Assembly (NCBI RefSeq): GCF_000143415.4
Contig: NW_003314310.1
Span: 870,611 to 934,610, forward strand
Source: Selaginella moellendorffii
Lineage: Eukaryota > Streptophyta > Lycopodiopsida > Selaginellales > Selaginellaceae
Direction of reading: 5' to 3'
Length of the DNA: 64,000 nt
Shown in pieces: positions 36,702-47,250 of this stretch. Numbering within the stretch: the stretch's first letter is position 1; the number at the start of each line of letters is the position of its first letter. The position numbers and the translations under genes are program-made. A model generated the notes under the pieces. That model saw nothing but the letters and a program-made list of their open reading frames with translations. It did no database searches and was not told where the DNA came from.

Positions 36702-37140
36702 ATAGCAACCATTTGGAATGATGTGCAAACAACGTATGAGAACAATGGTTTAGCACAAGAATTGTTGCTAAAGAACTAAGAAGCGTTAGATGCTCACTAA
36801 AGAGGCAAGTCGCCTACAGAAGAGAAGACAACTTATGCAAAATGCAATGGATTTATTTATTATGAATAGATGAGGGTGTATGTTCTATAAGGGGAACTAA
36901 GGAAAGTAGTTTTAGAAGAGTGTTATGATGGACTTTTGGCGGGATGCAGTAGAGTGCCTAGGATGATGGGTTACTCAAGAAAAAGTATCACTGACCAGAC
37001 ATAGCTAAAGATATTCAGGAATATATAAAGACATGTCCAACATGTTAGTAAGTCAAAGTTGTGACTAAAATTAACGGGGGCTTATTACAAAAACTCCCAA
37101 TTCTAAATTGTCCATGGAAATGTCTTATAATGAATTTGGA
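36702..37140 (+). pseudogene. Family C integrase N-terminal part
   Basis: Continues the C polyprotein after the LTR: KVVLEECYDGLLAGCSRVPR, then MMGYSRKKYH, DIAKDIQEYIKTCPTC (the HHCC zinc site) and KVVTKINGGLLQKLPILNCP, with several stops. Coding similarity fades after about 37130. Confidence 0.8.
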
Positions 37141-37490
37141 GGGGATTCATTCTTTTTTTCTTCTCCTCTTCTTGATGTTGATATTGGTGGTGTTCAGGAT
37201 CATCAACAGTAGAACCAATTCAATGCATCCTCCAGAGATGGATGATCAAGATGGGTTCATGGCCAAGTCAAGAACAATAATACCATTATCCAATGACAAG
37301 AGCTCACTTTTACTCAAAGAAAAAGCAAAGGATCTGGAGAGTGGTAATTGCAAACAATAGAAACAACATCATGGCAGTGAATGCTTGCTCATTATCAATG
37401 GTTGGAGCTTGGAAGCTTTACATTGCCAGTACTTCATGCAATGAACCATTGCTTGATAAAAATCCAAATTATGTATTATAGAGACATAAT
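37141..37490. other. Spacer before the tRNA-like gene
   Basis: No gene recognised. The segment ACTTCATGCAATGAACCATTG (about 37432) has a diverged counterpart at about 39116, also followed by tRNA-Leu-like 3' sequence. Confidence 0.5.
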
Positions 37491-37574
37491 GTCAAGATGG
37501 CCAAGTGGTCTAAGGTGGCAGACTCAAGTTCTGCTCCTCTCAAGAGGGCATGGGTTCAAATCCCACTTCTGACA
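37491..37574 (+). tRNA. tRNA-Leu (CAA), possibly a pseudogene
   Basis: 84 nt folding as a tRNA-Leu: acceptor GTCAAGA/TTCTGAC, D arm GCC..GGT, anticodon stem GCAGA/TCTGC around loop CTCAAGT (anticodon CAA), a long variable arm CCTCT-CA-AGAGG, and a T arm with TTCAAAT. The anticodon stem differs from the usual plant CCAGA/TCTGG at both sides and keeps pairing. However, there is a mismatch in the acceptor stem (A5-C68) and one at the base of the T stem, and box A reads TGGCCAAGTGG rather than TGGCCGAGTGG. Transcribed status is uncertain. Confidence 0.72.
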
Positions 37575-37659
37575 TCTATTCTTTTCACATTTATAAGAAA
37601 CAAAGGTGAAGGTAATTTTGCAAGCTTGTTCACGTCGTCTTGGTGCCAAACGTTGCAGC

Positions 37660-38130
37660 GTCTTGCAAGGCCGTGCCTAGGCTTGGCGTGCATCGGCCAA
37701 CAGTGTGTGGAATTCTCAATGTAAACTTTCCTTCTGTATCGATTTAACAAAAGCTTGTTACTTGACAGGCTTCTGAGAGAAATCAAAGAACACTGCTGGA
37801 ATTTGGAAAGCACATGGATCAAATCAATGTTACAACGTTCGTTGGCTTGACAGTGAGCTGTAATTGTACTAATGCCTTTATAGCTCAGTGGTAGAGCGTC
37901 AGCCTTGTAAACTTGAAGGCCAGGAGCGACGAGCTGGAGATCACGGCGTGGACGGAAGATGGACTTATCATGGGCATGCGGCATTCCAAGTATAAGCACG
38001 TCCAGGTAGGAAGTTCTAGTTGTGTTCTTCAATCCTTCTTTTCTTCTTCGACTCAATCAGTTCCATCCCGAGGGCATCATCTCGCAAAATGGGAAGCAGA
38101 TACTAGAAAACTACATCTGCTTCATGAACC
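37660..38130 (+). pseudogene. Relic of anthranilate synthase beta subunit (glutamine amidotransferase)
   Basis: Three blocks in the right order match plastid ASB/TrpG: PCLGLACIGQQCVEF at about 37674-37718 (the region around the nucleophilic Cys, usually GVCMGLQC), SDELEITAWTEDGLIMGMRH followed by SKYKHVQ at 37925-38005, and after an intron with a CAG acceptor near 38050, FHPEGIISQNGKQILENYIC at about 38054-38113, carrying the catalytic His-Pro-Glu. The N-terminal half and the segment between blocks 1 and 2 are missing, and half a tRNA-Thr sits directly before block 2. ASB supplies ammonia for tryptophan synthesis; this copy cannot. The second and third blocks are certain, the first is likely. 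Confidence 0.7.
37874..37919 (+). pseudogene. 5' half of a tRNA-Thr (TGT)
   Basis: GCCTTTATAGCTCAGTGGTA then GAGCGTCAGCCTTGTAAAC reproduce acceptor strand, D arm and anticodon loop (CTTGTAA, anticodon TGT) of a plant tRNA-Thr. The anticodon stem has one inserted T, and no T arm or 3' acceptor strand follows; anthranilate synthase-like coding sequence follows instead. Confidence 0.7.
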
Positions 38131-39394
38131 TCCAGGAATCACGAGGACCTTTTCTGGCGGGAAGAAGAGGAGGAGGAGGAGGAGCGTAGAGACACGGAAA
38201 GAGGTGCGAAACCGAGATTCCATCTGTAGCTCTTTTCTTTTTCTCTCCTCCCTATAACCTGCTCTTCTGTTTGAAATCATGTAACTACAGTGCCATTGAC
38301 CCAGGAAAAGTTTCTCCAAACTGTGCGCTGTAAGTGGACTCAAAATGTGTTTGAAAGTTTACTTGGGCAAGCTTGAAAATATTCCGGTTCACAGACCAGA
38401 ACGTAAGGAATAGAAGGCTCGAGCTCTTTCACTGTCATCCAAGATTTCCCAAATACGGCAGAGCATAGATCGAATCAACAAGGGGAAAAAAACAAGAAAA
38501 AACCTGGCAAATGTTGTATGTGAAGCTATTGTAATTATCGAAGAACTGGGCTTTGCTTGGACTCGGATGAAACAGCACTGCCGTGGCCCTCAGCTGCAAA
38601 GACCGCTAAATACCTATCTGTTAGAGAATATTCTGATGCACTAACCCAGAAGAAACCCTCTTTTAACCAATCTAAAAGGGTTTACCAAACTTTTGGTTAC
38701 CATGGATTGAGAGGATTATCCCTAATGTTGGGGAGACTTCTTCTTGATGTTGTTGTTGTCATTATTGTTGATCCCATAGATCCATTGATCATGTTCAGGA
38801 TGCACTAAAGAATGCTGGTTCTACCACTGATAAATCTTTCTCAACAACGGCATCATCCAAAGATTCTGTGATAAACTTAGTAAGATTGTGTTCGTTCCAG
38901 CAGAGAATGGGATTCCAAGCGTAGCTGGAGGAAGTCCGAGCCGGGTGCTTGCGTCCTATAACGAAGCTATCTTGGCGAAGGATTGGCCACTCGGATGGAC
39001 GCGCTGTCCTGTGCTCTCTCGACCAAGAGTGGCAAGAGCAATATTTATCTACTATTTCTTCTCAGAGTGTTATCTCTGAGGCCTAAGTCTGCATGCATTG
39101 CCAAGTGGTTGAATACTTCATGCAATCAAGCATTGCTTATACAATTCCAAGAAGATGGCTAAGAGGATGAGGGTTGGATTCAAATCCCACTTCTAATTTT
39201 ATATTTATGTTGTATAAGTTAGGTTTGATTTATTTATAACAATTTAACTTGATAATGCTGATTCTTCAAGTCTGCCCCGTGAGAAATCCTTTGCGATTCG
39301 TTCCTCTCAGTTTCTTGTGGGTTTACTAAACACTTTAGCATATACACGGAATCATCTAAATCTTGGAGATAGTGAAGCCGGACAAGTGGCTGCG
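38131..39394. other. Non-coding spacer with a tRNA-Leu-like remnant
   Basis: No gene recognised. 39100-39200 contains GGATTCAAATCCCACTTCTAA preceded by ACTTCATGCAATCAAGCATT, a diverged echo of the tRNA-Leu gene 3' half and its flank at 37432-37574. Confidence 0.5.
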
Positions 39395-39990
39395 GGAGTA
39401 AGCTGGTTACAGTGGTCGGTCCTAAGGGCTCAGAGAAGACGGCAGTGATTCAAGAGTTCCAACGTAGGCAGAGCACGGGGATGGTGTCTGGAGAGCTCCC
39501 GCAGCACCTTGTCAACCTCACGAGGCACCTGCGTCCAAGAAGGCTGGCTTCGTCGATAAAGACGGTTGTATAGCCGCTCATGTAGCCATCTAGAGAAGCT
39601 CCCAGTGATAACCCAAGCGATCACAGTCCTCCAATTCATAAGAAACTTCCAGATTGGCATCCATTAGTTTTCTCTTCTATATAGACGAGCGAAGGCTCTC
39701 CCACAGATCCGGCCCGAGAGGGGCCCAAGGGTGGAGGCTCTCTGGGATGTGATGCTTGACTACTCATATGAAGCAAGAAGCAAGTCCGCGCCTGTGCCAC
39801 ACTCAATGAAAGATCTTTCGCACGGAGTGCTGATGAAAAGTGGACACGCGACACGTTCCTCGCAGTTCTCAAGCAGCTTGTGGCCAACCCGGATGGTACT
39901 GTCCCATACAAGAAGCTCCAGAAGCTCCATGACACAGTCGATGCTATGATAGAGCAGGGCCTCTTGGAGTATAGATCTTCTCTTGGTTTC
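39395..39990 (+). pseudogene. Decayed P-loop protein gene, copy 2
   Basis: LVTVVGPKGSEKTAVIQEFQ at about 39403-39463 has a Walker A-like loop with G to E in the G-K-T part. Further on, SKKQVRACATLNERSFARSA, DEKWTRDTFLAVLKQLVANP and DGTVPYKKLQKLHDTVDAMI then EQGLLEYRSSLGF (39770-39995) form the best-preserved block. Stops and shifts separate them. The same blocks occur at 12105-12835. Family unknown. Confidence 0.62.
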
Positions 39991-40491
39991 TTGTCAGGTG
40001 TAAATGATTTCTGAAATCGCTGTTGGCCTGATGGTCAAACTCCGAGAGCCGTGATGTAGAGCTTGGACACAGGAGTGACAAGCCTGCATCCTCTTTCCTT
40101 TTGGGACTTTGCCTCCACAAAGAAACAGAACTTTGATGCCGGTCTATCGGTTCGAGATAACGTACGTATTCTGGAAAACAGTATAGCTTTGTAAGTTCTT
40201 GTGATCGAGGGGACAATAGTGCAGTGATTGCGCACCAAGAGCGGCACGCAATGTTGGCAACATTGGTAGCAAGGGGTCGTTCACACGAGCAATTTCATCG
40301 CCAACCTTTCTACTTTTTCTTTCTCTTCAAGCATTTTTCTTCCTCGCGGGGTTCTCTCTTCATCCAGGTTTTTTGTTTTTGCCGCGCGCTGCTCCCCGCC
40401 GCCCTCACCAAGCGCGCAGCCGCGCAGCGAATCAGAATTATAACTTAAAATGTCTCAAGTTTTCAAAATTTTTCTGAAAAGTCTGATGTGA
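39991..40491. other. Upstream region of the PPR gene
   Basis: No second gene seen. A TGA directly precedes the PPR ATG in frame (40489-40491), which fixes the start at 40492 or later. Confidence 0.5.
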
Positions 40492-42153
40492 ATGAAGGTA
40501 GCCGATGGAATTGCGATCATCAAATCATGTAAATCTCTCTCCATGGCCCAAAACATTCATTCTCAACTTATTCGGGAAAATCTTTTGGAGGAGAGAAATG
40601 GAGATTCTTTTCTCAAAAACAAGCTTGTGGAGTTGTATGGGCGATGTGGAAGCGTTGAAGCTGCACGCCGGATGTTTGACGCAATCAAGCACAAAGATTC
40701 TTATTCTTGGGTTCTTATGCTCACAGCATATGCTCAAAACGGGCATGTTTACCTGGCAAAGAAAGTATTTGATGCCATGCCGTATCACTGCCTTGTTTCA
40801 TGGACAGCAATGCTGAGTGCCTTTGTGCGTTGTGGAGATTTAAACCATGCCAAGGAAGTTTTTGATTATATGCAAGAGCGTAACATCATTACATGGGTGG
40901 TTATGCTCTCGGCATATGCCCAATCCGGACATATCCACAAAGCTCATGAAATCTTTCAGAGAATTCCGGAATACAACATGGTATCATGGACGGTTATGAT
41001 TCGCACACTTTCTCAAGCCGGATTAGTCCTGGAGGCTAAGCGCATATTCGATTCTATGCCAGAGCGGGACATAGTTTCCTGGACTGGTATCCTCACGGCA
41101 TATGCTCAAAACGGGCATCTGCATGAAGCAAAGAACGTGTTCGATACCATGCCAGAAAGGAACAGAATCTCCTGGAATACATTTCTGTCCGTGAACGCAC
41201 AAAACTGCGGCTTGCAAGAAGCCAAGATCGTATTTTCTTCCATGCAAGAGCGTTGTATAGTATCGTACAATGAGATGCTTTTTGCATATGCTAGACTGGG
41301 GCATATGGGTGATGCGAAGTGCGTCTTTGATTCCATGCCTGAATGGGATCTTTTCTCATGGAATACAATGCTTTACGGGTATACAGAATTATCAAAACTG
41401 TACGAAGCGGGTGTTGTTTTCAATTCAATGTGCGAACGAGATACCGTTTCGTGGACAACAATGCTTACGGCATATACCCGAGCCGGGCATTTGGAAGAGG
41501 CCTTTTGCATATTTCAGCAAATGGAAAGATATGACCAGGTCACTTGCAATTCGATGCTGCTTGCATTTTCCTGTAAAGGCTATATGCGTGAAGCTCTAAG
41601 GTTTTCCTTTCAAATGGTAGAAAGAGACACAGTATCTTGGAATACAATTTTGCTTGCATATGCCCAATCTGGGCATAGAGACACGGCAAGACGGGTTTTT
41701 GATTCGATGCCCGTGTCCGATTTAGTATCTTGGAACACCATGGTTGCAGCTTATGCCCAGAAAGGACATTTCTTGGAGGCTGTGGAACTCTTTCATCACA
41801 TACCTATGACTGAAAAGCCAAATGAGATAACTTTTGTAGAGGTTTTGTTAGCAAGTACGCATCATGGGAGTGTTGCCAATGGCCTCCACTACCTCCAATC
41901 AATGCAATGTGACTACAATATAAAAGCATCTAAGCAGCACTACTGTGAAATACTTGATCTTTTTGGAAGAGCTGGGCATTTGGGCGATGCCGAGCAATTA
42001 ATCAAAAGCATGCCGTTTGTCCCTGAGGATTTGGACTGGACGTGCTTTCTGGCGGCGTGTAAGAATCAGAAGAATGTGAGACATGGTTCTCAGGTGACAC
42101 TTATCTCAGATAATGGAGCAGCTTATATCTTACTCGCAAACGCCTGGTCCTGA
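40492..42153 (+). CDS. Pentatricopeptide repeat protein, S-type repeats
   Basis: Intronless, 553 residues. From about residue 40 it is a tandem array of roughly 13 repeats of 31 residues, each of the form 'PERDIVSWTGILTAYAQNGH' followed by 'LHEAKNVFDTM'. This is the SS/S spacing of plant PLS-class PPR proteins. These helical repeats bind single-stranded RNA in plastids or mitochondria, usually for C-to-U (in lycophytes also U-to-C) editing. After the repeats come PFVPEDLDWTCFLAACKNQK, an E1-like segment, and AAYILLANAWS just before the stop. It ends where E1 would continue (usually LLSNIYAxAG...) and has no E2 or DYW deaminase. It may be a truncated gene or may act with a DYW protein in trans. 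No clear transit peptide before MAQNIHSQLIR. Confidence 0.9.
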   Translation: MKVADGIAIIKSCKSLSMAQNIHSQLIRENLLEERNGDSFLKNKLVELYGRCGSVEAARRMFDAIKHKDSYSWVLMLTAYAQNGHVYLAKKVFDAMPYHCLVSWTAMLSAFVRCGDLNHAKEVFDYMQERNIITWVVMLSAYAQSGHIHKAHEIFQRIPEYNMVSWTVMIRTLSQAGLVLEAKRIFDSMPERDIVSWTGILTAYAQNGHLHEAKNVFDTMPERNRISWNTFLSVNAQNCGLQEAKIVFSSMQERCIVSYNEMLFAYARLGHMGDAKCVFDSMPEWDLFSWNTMLYGYTELSKLYEAGVVFNSMCERDTVSWTTMLTAYTRAGHLEEAFCIFQQMERYDQVTCNSMLLAFSCKGYMREALRFSFQMVERDTVSWNTILLAYAQSGHRDTARRVFDSMPVSDLVSWNTMVAAYAQKGHFLEAVELFHHIPMTEKPNEITFVEVLLASTHHGSVANGLHYLQSMQCDYNIKASKQHYCEILDLFGRAGHLGDAEQLIKSMPFVPEDLDWTCFLAACKNQKNVRHGSQVTLISDNGAAYILLANAWS

Positions 42154-42888
42154 TAGTGTTCTTAATCCAGCATCACTCTCGCTCGTTGTGATCATTTGAA
42201 GCTGGCCCTCCTCGACATCTTGATTTAGATAGTTCTTATGTTTACTACTATTGTCAAAATTTGTGGGCTGCTGGATCTGGCCAATCAACACCGTCAGATG
42301 TGATGTAACCCGGTAAATATCTGCACCCTTCTGAAATATTTTTGTGAGGTTTTGGGCCGGCCTGTGGGCGTGCGGCATGGCCCAGGCCGGGGGAGGAGGT
42401 GTGAGTGACACCCATCTGCTTGCATGGCCTGGGAGGGATAGAAAAGCTCTCCTTTTTTGCCACAGCTCCTCCTAGCCCCGGGGTTTCTAGGGGAAGCGGG
42501 AGAGGGGGCACCGCCCAGCAGCAAAGATGGATGCCCATGCTCCAGGGTATGTGGAGGAGCGGAGGCAGCCACTGCCCAGCAGCGACAAGGACAGGGGATC
42601 GCTCATGTGTTTTGCTTTTGCAGGGCCACATGACTGTATGTAAGTTAGCATCTATTGGCAGCTCAGCTGGGACAGGTTCAGCAAACCAAGCCCAATGCAA
42701 GCTGTACATCTTTGTGCTCTTTGTTCTCCCTCAACACAGCAAGGAATGCGTGCGTTCTTAGTGGAATTCTGCGGTTTCTCGGGTTTTTTCTGGGGCCTCA
42801 CGTCAGAGAAACTCTGGCAGACAGGAAGAATTGACTCAAGAACCAGCTCACTCTGCCGACAAAAGCTACAGCTCTCAGGACAATAGAG
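42154..42888. other. Intergenic, GC-richer, no gene recognised
   Basis: Contains several short overlapping frames on both strands without recognisable motifs. Confidence 0.5.
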
Positions 42889-43461
42889 TTGATTTTTGGA
42901 AGTGCTGACATCCGAGTGAGCTCAAGAGCTCTGCTGCATGGCTACCTCTTCTATGAGCCTGTGCTGTGGAAGTTCCTGTGCACAACAAGCAGTGACTTTC
43001 GAGGCAGTGCATATGGAGACTCAACCGTGAACTCTAGGCACTGGAAAGGCTGGTGGATGGATGTGGAAGGATTCCAAACTTTTGCATCAGCTCCAGAGCA
43101 CATGACGATCAAGTGGTACATCATTCCAAAGATGGAGTGGCTTTCTTCGGTGGTGATCCAGGAAGACGAGGAGAGCTTTCTCCACAGTGTGCTCAGCAGC
43201 AATGGACTGGTGGATATGGCTGCCAAAGTTGCCAAGGAAGTGAGCAAGATGGACAGGGACAGGATGAGATGCTTCATGGTGATGGAGATTCGTTGGCAAA
43301 GTGATGAGTGTCACTGGATTTGGAGTGACAAGCAGGGGTTTTTATCATCGAGGATTCCTGGCCAGATACCAAAGCTTATAGTCCTCACATCTTTGTTACA
43401 TCTTGGGGTCCATGAAGCTGGAAAAGAAGAAGAGTGGAAATCCGCTACTCCATCCATATGA
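42889..43461 (+). CDS. Hypothetical protein, unrecognised
   Basis: A 190-codon open frame whose composition looks coding (many Trp, Met and charged residues; no low complexity). It opens VSSRALLHGYLFYEPVLWKF, includes NSRHWKGWWMDVEGFQTFAS and MTIKWYIIPKMEWLSSVVIQ, and closes with HLGVHEAGKEEEWKSATPSI. There is no ATG at its left end (the frame opens at TTG), and a CAG just upstream (about 42872-42878) could be a splice acceptor, so it may be the last exon of a larger gene. No family recognised. Confidence 0.4.
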   Translation: MIFGSADIRVSSRALLHGYLFYEPVLWKFLCTTSSDFRGSAYGDSTVNSRHWKGWWMDVEGFQTFASAPEHMTIKWYIIPKMEWLSSVVIQEDEESFLHSVLSSNGLVDMAAKVAKEVSKMDRDRMRCFMVMEIRWQSDECHWIWSDKQGFLSSRIPGQIPKLIVLTSLLHLGVHEAGKEEEWKSATPSI

Positions 43462-44135
43462 TGTTCTCAAGATCTTGGAAGATTTCCAATGCTTGGAGAT
43501 GATCACGAGAGTTTGGAAGTTTTCCAAAGATCACAAGAGCTTTGAAGTTTTCCTTTTGCTGTTGGGTCAACCAAAAACTCCCTGTTTTTACAGTTCGAGC
43601 AGCAAAGTTTTTGATCTTTAGGAAAGATTCCACTCGCTGAAACACACTGAAAAAGTCCTCATTATAATGTAATGTGGAGGAATGATGAGCTGGATCCAAA
43701 AGCCAGTGAGGCTCCATGTTCCCACAATTTATACTGGGGCTAGGGTTTTCTCCTCTTTGGGCCAGCATGTGACAGGATGATTCTCCATTCAAGCTTGCAG
43801 ATCTGAGGTGCCACGCTCTTCCACAATTCCTGGGCTGATCAATTGGAGTGCACGCCTTGCAAATCCCAATTTTGTGGAGGAAACATGGTGTTCACAATGA
43901 GGTAGCAAAAATGTAAGTCTTGTGAGAAGACAATATATCAGGTAACACACATCAATTGGCAACACTCAGTTGCATCCAAAAGGTCAGTCTTTATACTGTC
44001 TGTATCCCTTAGTAAAAATATTTTGTTATTTATCTACCCTAATAATTGAAGAAACTGTTGAAATTGAATGCTATTTGACACAAACATACACATTCCACTT
44101 ACAATAATAATGTTGAAGACATTAACCAACACCAA
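43462..44135. other. Spacer, no gene seen
   Basis: AT-rich to the right, no recognisable coding sequence, up to the family B LTR. Confidence 0.5.
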
Positions 44136-45288
44136 TGTAATGCATGTGGTTTTCATCCTTTATCCTATAATGATTTACCATAGAATAACCATGAAGTGGA
44201 ACCTAAACCTTCTATGTGCCATGTGTCACATGCTACATGCCACATGCCATGTGTTCAAGGATAATGGAGTGGACCTCGAGTTTCAAAGCCTTAGGTCATT
44301 AAATGAAAAAACGAAACTAAACTTTTAAGCATGGAGCCAAGGAGTAAAAAAATTGGAGCATAGAGTAACTCCCAAATATACAGCTTAAGGAGTGAAGGGA
44401 TAAAAGCAAGGAGTAACTTAGAACAATCCTATAGCATCCAACATCCCAATGCCAGGACTAACACGCAAAACAAAGCTAAATGAAGTTTGGCACTATTTTA
44501 GCATACTAATGGCTTATGCGAGGATATAGGTACTCCACTAGTTAGCATGGTGTGGAATTTGGGCTTAAACCTAAGCTGAACACAGAACAAAGACAGACAC
44601 ACAAGCAGGAGCTAGACTATACCTCAGGTTAGTCAGCCATACCTGACCCGACTTACCCACTATCCTTACTATACATTTAAAACCCCCCATATCCCCTCTT
44701 CCCTTCCTTCAAGAACACATGTTTTAGGCTTTCACCATTAGTACTAAAAGTTAGTCTCTAGGTCTAACTTGAAACTTACTAAATATGGAATAGTATTAGA
44801 TTGTGAAATTGGACATGATATTAACATCATTGTATTCAGGAAAATCTCTACATTTTATAGATATGCTAAATTAGCAAATCTAGACACTTCCATAAATAGC
44901 AATTGAGACCTAATATGACTAACACATAAGATATGATAGTGAAAGTGTTTGGCACACATGGTAAGCTATCATCTAGCAATATTGAGGGACTAGTCTCAAT
45001 ATGCGAGGGTTCTTGTTAAGCAAAGGTTTTTGTTAAGCCAGTGCAAGATAAAACAAAAGAGAACTAAAAGCCAAGTTGAGTATGCTCAACAAAAAATATA
45101 TAGGAGTTCTTACCTTATGTCCATATAGCTAAGTATAGATGCTAAACCTAGTTTACTAACACTTGAATAATAAAGATTGATAAAGGGTCCAACAATACTA
45201 ACCTCCTACAGTCATGGCAGTAAGGAAAAAATATTCAAAAAGACTAGCCAATAAGTAATTTTTGATACCTATAGTCATATTCACTACA
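44136..45288 (-). repeat. Diverged family B LTR, minus strand
   Basis: 1,153 bp, left end TGTAATGCATGTGG and right end TTCACTACA, matching the LTR at 31182-32337 along its length but with many substitutions. Immediately right of it, CTCTTCCCCCCTTAGGG is the complement of the B polypurine tract, so this was a 3' LTR of a minus-strand element. Confidence 0.85.
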
Positions 45289-45630
45289 CTCTTCCCCCCT
45301 TAGGGAAGATCGACATCTTTATCGACAGATACTCTAGTTTAGATCACTGCCAAGGAAAAAATTCTAGAATTTTTTTTTAATATTCACACTTTCTGAGAAA
45401 TGCATCAACTTAAATAAGTTATGAAGTAACCTCTTTCTCTAATGCAAATGCACTACCAACTTAGACACCTTTCAACTGTCACCAACATAGAAATGACTAA
45501 CAGAGTTAGCCACCTTTGCTACTCTAGATGTCACCCAGCTTACAAAGTGTGATACGCCCTTGCCCACAGGGATATAGAGAGAGAAGCTAGAAGCTTTAAC
45601 CCTCATGAGCAAAGAAACTGAATTTGTTAG
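45289..45630 (-). repeat. 3' internal part of a family B element, truncated
   Basis: Follows the text of 24272-24605 (polypurine tract complement, GGGAAGATCGACATCTTTAT, ACTTAGACACCTTTCAACTG) and stops where the plus-strand LTR begins at 45631. Confidence 0.75.
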
Positions 45631-46533
45631 TGTTGCGAATGTGATTTTGGTCATTGAAAGATACTTATCAGCTAGTCCTTACGGACACTCTCATGTTTGT
45701 CAATTGGTTTCCTTTATAGTTCCTACTTGAGTTAGTTGAGAAATTAGTCAATGCCCTGTACTTAAATCAGATAAACATAAGGTAGGAACTTCTATGTGTT
45801 TCTTGCTGAGTAGACTTAGCTTGGTTTGAGAAACTTTTGTCATTGGTTTGCACTTGTTAGTATCAAGAACCCCTATGATATTGAATCTAGTCCCTTAATA
45901 TCGTTACATGGTAGTTTACCGTGTCCGCTAAACACCCTCGTTATCATGCCCAATATGTTGGTTCCATTTTGGATCCATATACTATTTACGGTCAGTGTCT
46001 AGATCAGCCCAAGAGGCATATCTACGAAATGTAGAGAAACCCTATACTGTTGTTCTTGCTTCTAGAATCCCAATCTAGCACCATTCCATATTTAGTAAGT
46101 TTCACGCTTATCCCAGAGATTAACTCTTGATATTAAGGTATTAAGGGAGGCTTGGGGTGAAAGCCCAAAGCATGTGTTCTTCAAGGGGGCATAGGTGAGA
46201 GGGGCTATAGGGGGCTCCAAATGTATCATAGGGATGGTGGTTGGAATGCATGTCCAACCACCTGAGATATTAGTTTGGCTTCTACTGGGTTGTGTCACTC
46301 TTTATTCTGCATTTGGCTTGGGTCTAAGCTCAAGCTTCATGCTGCTCTAGTTGGTAGAGTACCCTCCTCCTTATATTAAGCCACTGGTATACCAAAATTG
46401 TGCCAGATACTATTTGACATTGTTTTGCATGCAGATGCTGGATACATGGAGTTAGTGCTTGTGGGATTGTACTGGACCCTAGTTTTGTAGCACTGCGGGC
46501 TTGGAGTTCAGCTCCAAATTCAAATGCGCTACA
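45631..46533 (+). repeat. 5' LTR of a second plus-strand family B element
   Basis: Starts TGTTGCGAATGTGATTTTGG and ends AATGCGCTACA, followed by a mutated PBS (TTTGGAATTAAAGG). Confidence 0.82.
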
Positions 46534-46706
46534 TTTGGAATTAAAGGATTTGTCTCAATGATTCCTATCCAAATTTTGTTAGAAATTCTAACTCAAGTTG
46601 CTTATGTAGAGACTTTTCTAGTAAATCTGAAGTGATTTATATAGGATTAATAGGATTGCACCATTTGGTAAAAATGTTGTATGCATGTTTAATTACTGAT
46701 AGAGGC

Positions 46707-47250
46707 ATGCATGCAGCTAGCGAGATGGTGAAAAGGAACTGTGCTGATGATGTTGAAAACTCTAGATGGGCAAATCAAGAGGAGGAAACTCTTGCTAGAG
46801 ATGCTATAGAAGAGGCTGAGGCTGACTTAAAAGAGGAAGAGCTTGATGTTGCAACACTACAGCATACGACTCAAAACATTGAAATCAAGAATTTACAAAG
46901 GGAAGTTCACAAATTGAAGAAGGAGAACAAAAAGAGGAAGAAAGAAATTGAGGCAACTAAGCTAATTAAACCTAAGCAACTAGACTCTTTTTCAAGTTCT
47001 GAGGATGATAAATTTTTACAACTACCCTCAATTGTATGAGTTTCAAAGTTCAAGCTTTCGAAACCACCCAATTTTAGAGGCATATTGGACTATTAGGTTT
47101 TGGAAGACTAGGTCATAATATGGAAAATTATTTTATAGTAGCAGATATAGATGATTGTACAAAAGTTGTGTGCGCACAATCCTTTCTCACCAATGATGCC
47201 AAAACTTCGTGGTGCCAAGTGTGTGCTAAAAAAGGGCAGACTAGAAGTTG
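46707..47250 (+). pseudogene. Family B gag fragment, truncated
   Basis: From the ATG at 46707 it repeats the N-terminus of the gag at 18150: EMVKRNCADDVENSRWANQE, the coiled coil HKLKKENKKRKKEIEATKLI, then PSIV and a stop, VSKFKLSKPPNFRGI, and a broken remainder ending at 47250 where an inverted LTR fragment starts. The TAG found at 18303 in the other copy is absent here (CTACAG), so that stop is private to the 17-kb element. Confidence 0.85.

Larger units (their letters stand above)
32338..37140 (+). mobile_element. Older Ty3/Gypsy element, family C, with solo LTR inside
   Basis: A truncated LTR remnant (32338-32430) and PBS TGGTATCAAGACC (32434-32446) are followed by gag, zinc knuckle, reverse transcriptase, RNase H and integrase in order. 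All are broken by stops. The integrase is split from RNase H by a solo family B LTR at 35577-36701. Its left side is cut by the LARD-like element; no 3' LTR was found. The clade is not resolved. Confidence 0.85.

Noticed and set aside
42254-42761. Overlapping frames of 90-150 codons on both strands
   Set aside because: GC-rich spacer; no motif, no splice logic and neither strand favoured.
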